This document shows, one piece after another, positions 60,991-64,000 of a DNA stretch of 64,000 nt. The DNA comes from Psychrobacillus psychrodurans (lineage in GTDB: Bacteria > Bacillota > Bacilli > Bacillales_A > Planococcaceae), in contig FOUN01000002.1 of assembly GCA_900114885.1 (NCBI GenBank), positions 248,001-312,000 of the forward strand, in the 5' to 3' direction. Position numbers and translations under genes: made by a program. Within the stretch, counting starts at the first letter, position 1. Each line of letters starts with the position of its first letter. Under the pieces are notes generated by a model. It saw only the letters and a program-made list of their open reading frames with translations, was not told where the DNA came from and searched no databases.

Positions 60991-61833
60991 ATGTATGCGG
61001 AAGTAATGATTGTAACTAATACTTTTTTCAATTATACCGTTTTGGCATTTGCCAATAAAATTGGGTGGATTGAAAATCAGAAAAGGTATTTATTCCTATC
61101 TGCTCTAACGGCTGGAGTAATCACAGTTGTTTTCTCTCATTCTATGAGTACAATATTTTTATCTTTTTTTGTAATGATTGCGATTGCTTTTTGGAAAAAA
61201 CGTTCGCAAATAGGAAAAGCAATTATTTTAACGTTACTGACTAGTGTTTTTGCTGGCGGTTTACTTACAGCTATTGCTCCTTTGTATGACAATAGTAGTA
61301 ATTTGTTTATGATTATGAACTTTGCGTTGATTGCAACAGGTGGTCTATATTTGCTGACCAAACATGTCCTTCATCTGAATATTACTCACGGAGAAAGAGA
61401 GCTTCTATATCCATCTAATGTTTCGTTATTTGGTATTTCTAAGGAGCTGACACTTTTTATAGACTCAGGAAATGTGTGTACGGAACCGTTGTCCAATGAT
61501 CCTGTCCACTTTGTGGCAGCTGAAATGTTGCGGGAGATTCTACCACATGCGTTATTTGAAGCTATTAGTAATTGGGAGTTTGATGGAAGAACCGGATTGG
61601 ACAAGATTTCAAAAGAATATGCAAGTAAATTAAGATTAATTCCAATTGCAACGATTCACAAACATAAAACATGGGTTGTTGGTATTAAGTATGATCAATG
61701 GATGATAGGAGATCAGGCATTACCAAAAGGTTATATTGTTATGACGAAAGCAAGAGAAAAGTTTCCACATGGGGCGGATGGGATATTACATAGTTCCTCA
61801 TATTTTCATTTGAAAAAAAGGAGTGTAGGATAA
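60991..61833 (+). CDS. spoIIGA: Sigma-E processing peptidase SpoIIGA
   Basis: 280 residues: five N-terminal membrane helices (residues 5-130) and a C-terminal aspartic-protease domain with the catalytic Asp in [19 protein letters not shown] (about 148-166). It cleaves pro-sigma-E at the septum after the SpoIIR signal from the forespore. B. subtilis SpoIIGA has 309 residues. AAAGGAGGG lies upstream. It overlaps sigE by one base at TAATG. Confidence 0.93.
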   Translation: MYAEVMIVTNTFFNYTVLAFANKIGWIENQKRYLFLSALTAGVITVVFSHSMSTIFLSFFVMIAIAFWKKRSQIGKAIILTLLTSVFAGGLLTAIAPLYDNSSNLFMIMNFALIATGGLYLLTKHVLHLNITHGERELLYPSNVSLFGISKELTLFIDSGNVCTEPLSNDPVHFVAAEMLREILPHALFEAISNWEFDGRTGLDKISKEYASKLRLIPIATIHKHKTWVVGIKYDQWMIGDQALPKGYIVMTKAREKFPHGADGILHSSSYFHLKKRSVG

Positions 61834-62540
61834 TGCTGATGAATTGGTTGCGTAAGATTTACTATTGGGTACTTTCCTTTAGAAGAAAAAGTGTACATTA
61901 TATTGGTGGCAATGAATCATTACCTAAACCATTATCGAGAGAAGAAGAACGAGAGATGCTACTGGCGTTTATGGATGGCGATGAACATGCTAGAGATATA
62001 TTAATTGAACGAAACTTAAGATTAGTTGTTTACATTGCGAGAAGATTTGATCAGACAAATACTAATATAGAAGACCTTATTAGTATAGGTTCAATCGGAC
62101 TTATTAAGGCTGTAGAGACGTTTAATCTAGAAAAAGGTATTAAGCTCGCAACTTACGCATCAAGATGTATAGAGAACGAAATTTTAATGCATTTACGTAA
62201 GACAAATCGTATGAAGTCAGAAGTCTCTTTTGATGAACCTTTAAATTCTGATTCTGACGGGAATGAACTATTACTATCAGATATTTTAGGTACTAGCGAG
62301 GATTTAATCATTGAAGATGTGGAGAAAAAACTAGAGCGTCAACATGTATTTGAAGCAATAAATTTACTAGGGAATAGGGAAAAGTACATTATGCAATGTC
62401 GGTTTGGTTTAAATGGTAAAGAAGAAATGACTCAAAAAGAAGTAGCTGATCATTTAGGTATTTCGCAATCATATATATCACGTTTAGAAAAAAAAATCAT
62501 TTTAGATTTAAAGGAGCTGTTAAACGAACCAATTGCCTAA
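61833..62540 (+). CDS. sigE: Mother-cell sporulation sigma factor SigE (pro-form)
   Basis: 235 residues. An N-terminal pro-sequence of about 20 residues ([19 protein letters not shown]) is hydrophobic-basic and shorter than in B. subtilis (27). [10 protein letters not shown] marks the mature start. Region 2 ([37 protein letters not shown]) and region 4 ([20 protein letters not shown]) are typical of SigE. It directs early mother-cell genes, possibly including the murE-like pair at 24.9 kb. It is co-transcribed with spoIIGA. Confidence 0.95.
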   Translation: MLMNWLRKIYYWVLSFRRKSVHYIGGNESLPKPLSREEEREMLLAFMDGDEHARDILIERNLRLVVYIARRFDQTNTNIEDLISIGSIGLIKAVETFNLEKGIKLATYASRCIENEILMHLRKTNRMKSEVSFDEPLNSDSDGNELLLSDILGTSEDLIIEDVEKKLERQHVFEAINLLGNREKYIMQCRFGLNGKEEMTQKEVADHLGISQSYISRLEKKIILDLKELLNEPIA

Positions 62541-62629
62541 TGGGTGAAATTGGATAGAAACGTATAGAATAATCTTTTCTTTCCCGGACAAACTGACTTA
62601 GAACAATTAAAAAGTCCGGAGGAAGATCT

Positions 62630-63409
62630 ATGACGAGAACAAAAGTTGAATTATGCGGCATTGATACATCTAAGCTTCCTTTACTTAAGCATGAAGAAAT
62701 GAAAGAATTGTTTATCCGTTTACAATCTGGTGAAGAATCTGTTAAAGATGAACTGGTAATGTGTAATTTAAGGCTAGTTTTAAGTCTAGTTCAAAGGTTT
62801 GCTTACCGAGGAGAGCAAGCAGATGATTTGTTTCAAGTTGGTTGTATTGGGCTCATCAAATCAATTGAGAATTTCGATTTAAAGCATAACGTCCGTTTTT
62901 CTACGTATGCAGTTCCTATGATTATTGGAGAAATAAAAAGACACTTACGTGATCATCATTCAGTACGAGTATCAAGATCGTTAAGAGATATTGCATATAA
63001 AGCTATGAAAGCAAAGGAACAGTTTATCAACGAACATTTACAAGAACCAACCTTGGATGACTTGTCAAAAGAGCTAGATATTTCAGTGGAGGATATATTA
63101 ATTGCTTTAGATGCTATTCAAGATCCTGTATCTTTACAAGAGCCAATATTCAGTGATGGTGGAGACGCTATTTATATGATGGACCAATTATGCGATAATG
63201 ATGTATCCGAAGATCAATGGGTAACTTATTTTACTGTGAAGGATAGTTTTCAGAAGCTAGATACAAGACAAAAGAAAATATTAACGAAGAGAATTTACTA
63301 TGGAGCTACACAAACAGAAATAGCAATGGACTTAGGTTTATCGCAGGCACAAATTTCAAGATTAGAGAAAAGTGCCTTATCAACTATTCAAAGCCAATTG
63401 AATCCATAA
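62630..63409 (+). CDS. sigG: Forespore sporulation sigma factor SigG
   Basis: 259 residues, nearly identical in layout to B. subtilis SigG (260). TRTKVELCGIDTSKLPLL is the conserved N-terminus that carries the anti-sigma and gyrase-inhibitor contact region. Region 2 contains NLRLVLSLVQRFAYRGEQADDLFQVGCIGLIKSI; region 4 ends LGLSQAQISRLEKSALSTIQSQL. It is the late forespore sigma factor. GGAGGA precedes the ATG. The 89-nt gap after sigE has no promoter with correct sigma-F spacing. Confidence 0.96.
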   Translation: MTRTKVELCGIDTSKLPLLKHEEMKELFIRLQSGEESVKDELVMCNLRLVLSLVQRFAYRGEQADDLFQVGCIGLIKSIENFDLKHNVRFSTYAVPMIIGEIKRHLRDHHSVRVSRSLRDIAYKAMKAKEQFINEHLQEPTLDDLSKELDISVEDILIALDAIQDPVSLQEPIFSDGGDAIYMMDQLCDNDVSEDQWVTYFTVKDSFQKLDTRQKKILTKRIYYGATQTEIAMDLGLSQAQISRLEKSALSTIQSQLNP

Positions 63410-63419
63410 GTTATTTAGC

Positions 63420-63453
63420 AAAAACGCTTTTTCTTTTTAGAAGAAGCGTTTTT
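63420..63453 (+). terminator. Terminator of sigG
   Basis: AAAAACGCTTTTTCT pairs with AGAAGAAGCGTTTTT (one mismatch) around TTTT. A related sequence, CTTTTTAGAAAAAAAGCG, recurs at 63621-63638 as a degenerate second copy. Confidence 0.85.
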
Positions 63454-63681
63454 CTGTTGTTATAAATTTCTTAAGAACAACGAGTTAGCTCCTATGGTGG
63501 AGCATAATCGTAGTTACTTTTGGTCCGGCAGAAAACACTTTCTAAAAATCATATAGGTAGTTACAAGTAGGATTCCGTATTTATGCATTAGAACGAAGCG
63601 TTTAAGATCTGGATTTTTTTCTTTTTAGAAAAAAAGCGTTTTTTTCATTTTCATTCATATAATGAATAAAGGGGGTTAATG

Positions 63682-63915
63682 ATGAAATTTTCAGATGCGC
63701 AGCAAAAAGAAGTAATAGAAGCAAAGAGTGGGCAATTACTCGGCTATATTGTAGACGCAGAAATTGATAAAGAAACTGGTTATATTATTTCATTTTTAGT
63801 AGAAGAAAATGGAGCGTATCCAACTTTTTTTAATAAAAAAAGAGACACAAAGAAAATAGCCGTACAAAATATAGCGATAATTGGAAAAGATGTTATAATT
63901 GTATCAAAAACATAG
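63682..63915 (+). CDS. ylmC: YlmC/YmxH family PRC-barrel sporulation protein
   Basis: A 77-residue PRC-barrel protein: FSDAQQKEVIEAKSGQLLGYIVDAEIDKETGYIISFLVEE, with IAVQNIAIIGKDVIIV at the end. The family (YlmC, YmxH) is conserved in spore formers, and its role is unknown. The start is ATG 63682, 6 nt after GGGGG; an ATG at 63679 is in frame and also possible. It follows sigG, as in B. subtilis. Confidence 0.87.
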   Translation: MKFSDAQQKEVIEAKSGQLLGYIVDAEIDKETGYIISFLVEENGAYPTFFNKKRDTKKIAVQNIAIIGKDVIIVSKT

Positions 63916-64000
63916 ACTTACAATGTTCATCATTGATAAAACGGCTTTTCATTGATACAATAAACAAAAACAATTGATGAAAAGTTGGGTTTCGAATGAC

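Noticed and set aside
62562-62595. Sigma-F-type promoter before sigG (GTATA ... GGACAAACT)
   Set aside because: The spacer is 19 bp instead of 15-16 and the minus-10 is a partial match.

Overview
The window is a low-GC, Gram-positive, endospore-forming chromosome segment. Gene order follows the Bacillus subtilis block speA-yktA-yktB-ykzI-suhB, then ylaF-typA-ylaH-ylaI-ylaN-ftsW-pycA-ctaABCDEFG, the ylb genes, rpmF-gerR-panE-bshC, the division and cell wall (dcw) cluster from mraZ to ftsZ, and spoIIGA-sigE-sigG-ylmC. Local differences (no ylaJ-M, a short ylbJ, no murE/murG/murB in the dcw cluster, many TTG starts with strong ribosome binding sites) fit the Planococcaceae, for example Psychrobacillus, Lysinibacillus or Sporosarcina relatives. 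The genus is an inference. I saw no rRNA, tRNA, CRISPR array, prophage or transposase gene.

Layout: 1-5.9 kb carries housekeeping and conserved unknown genes plus the ribosome-associated GTPase TypA. 7-12.7 kb carries YlaN, FtsW and pyruvate carboxylase. 13.4-21.3 kb is the heme A / caa3 cytochrome oxidase locus: ctaA diverges from ctaBCDEF, followed by ctaG and a CtaM-like DUF420 gene. 21.4-37.7 kb is the ylb region with inserted genes, the most notable being a stand-alone aspartokinase domain divergent from a MurE-type ligase. 37.9-41.0 kb is a three-gene biotin-dependent acyl-CoA carboxylase operon. 41.4-44.4 kb is panE-DUF3397-bshC. 45.4-60.2 kb is the dcw cluster. 61.0-63.9 kb is the sporulation sigma factor cluster.

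The most interesting biology is at 24.1-26.4 kb. The dcw cluster has no murE, and the only MurE-type ligase in the window sits here with the meso-diaminopimelate signature DNPR and a GKGHE motif. It diverges from an aspartokinase that lacks regulatory ACT domains. The intergenic region carries CATAC-type minus-10 motifs of mother-cell sigma factors on both strands. In relatives such as Lysinibacillus sphaericus, the vegetative wall uses lysine while the spore cortex uses meso-DAP made by a sporulation-specific ligase. This pair is therefore a candidate cortex-precursor module.

The second notable signal is a composite family of dispersed intergenic elements. One module is a GC-rich palindromic element. 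The second is an array of GCAAGTAA units at an almost exact 21-bp period (three arrays, 5-6 units each). The third is a roughly 100-300-nt module with a long hairpin, whose stem sequence changes in a compensated way between copies and which often ends in a terminator-like hairpin. All copies lie on the same strand, just downstream of plus-strand operon terminators.

Two essential-looking genes, the murE-like ligase and spoVE, have no ATG, GTG or TTG at the position where homology and the ribosome binding site demand a start.
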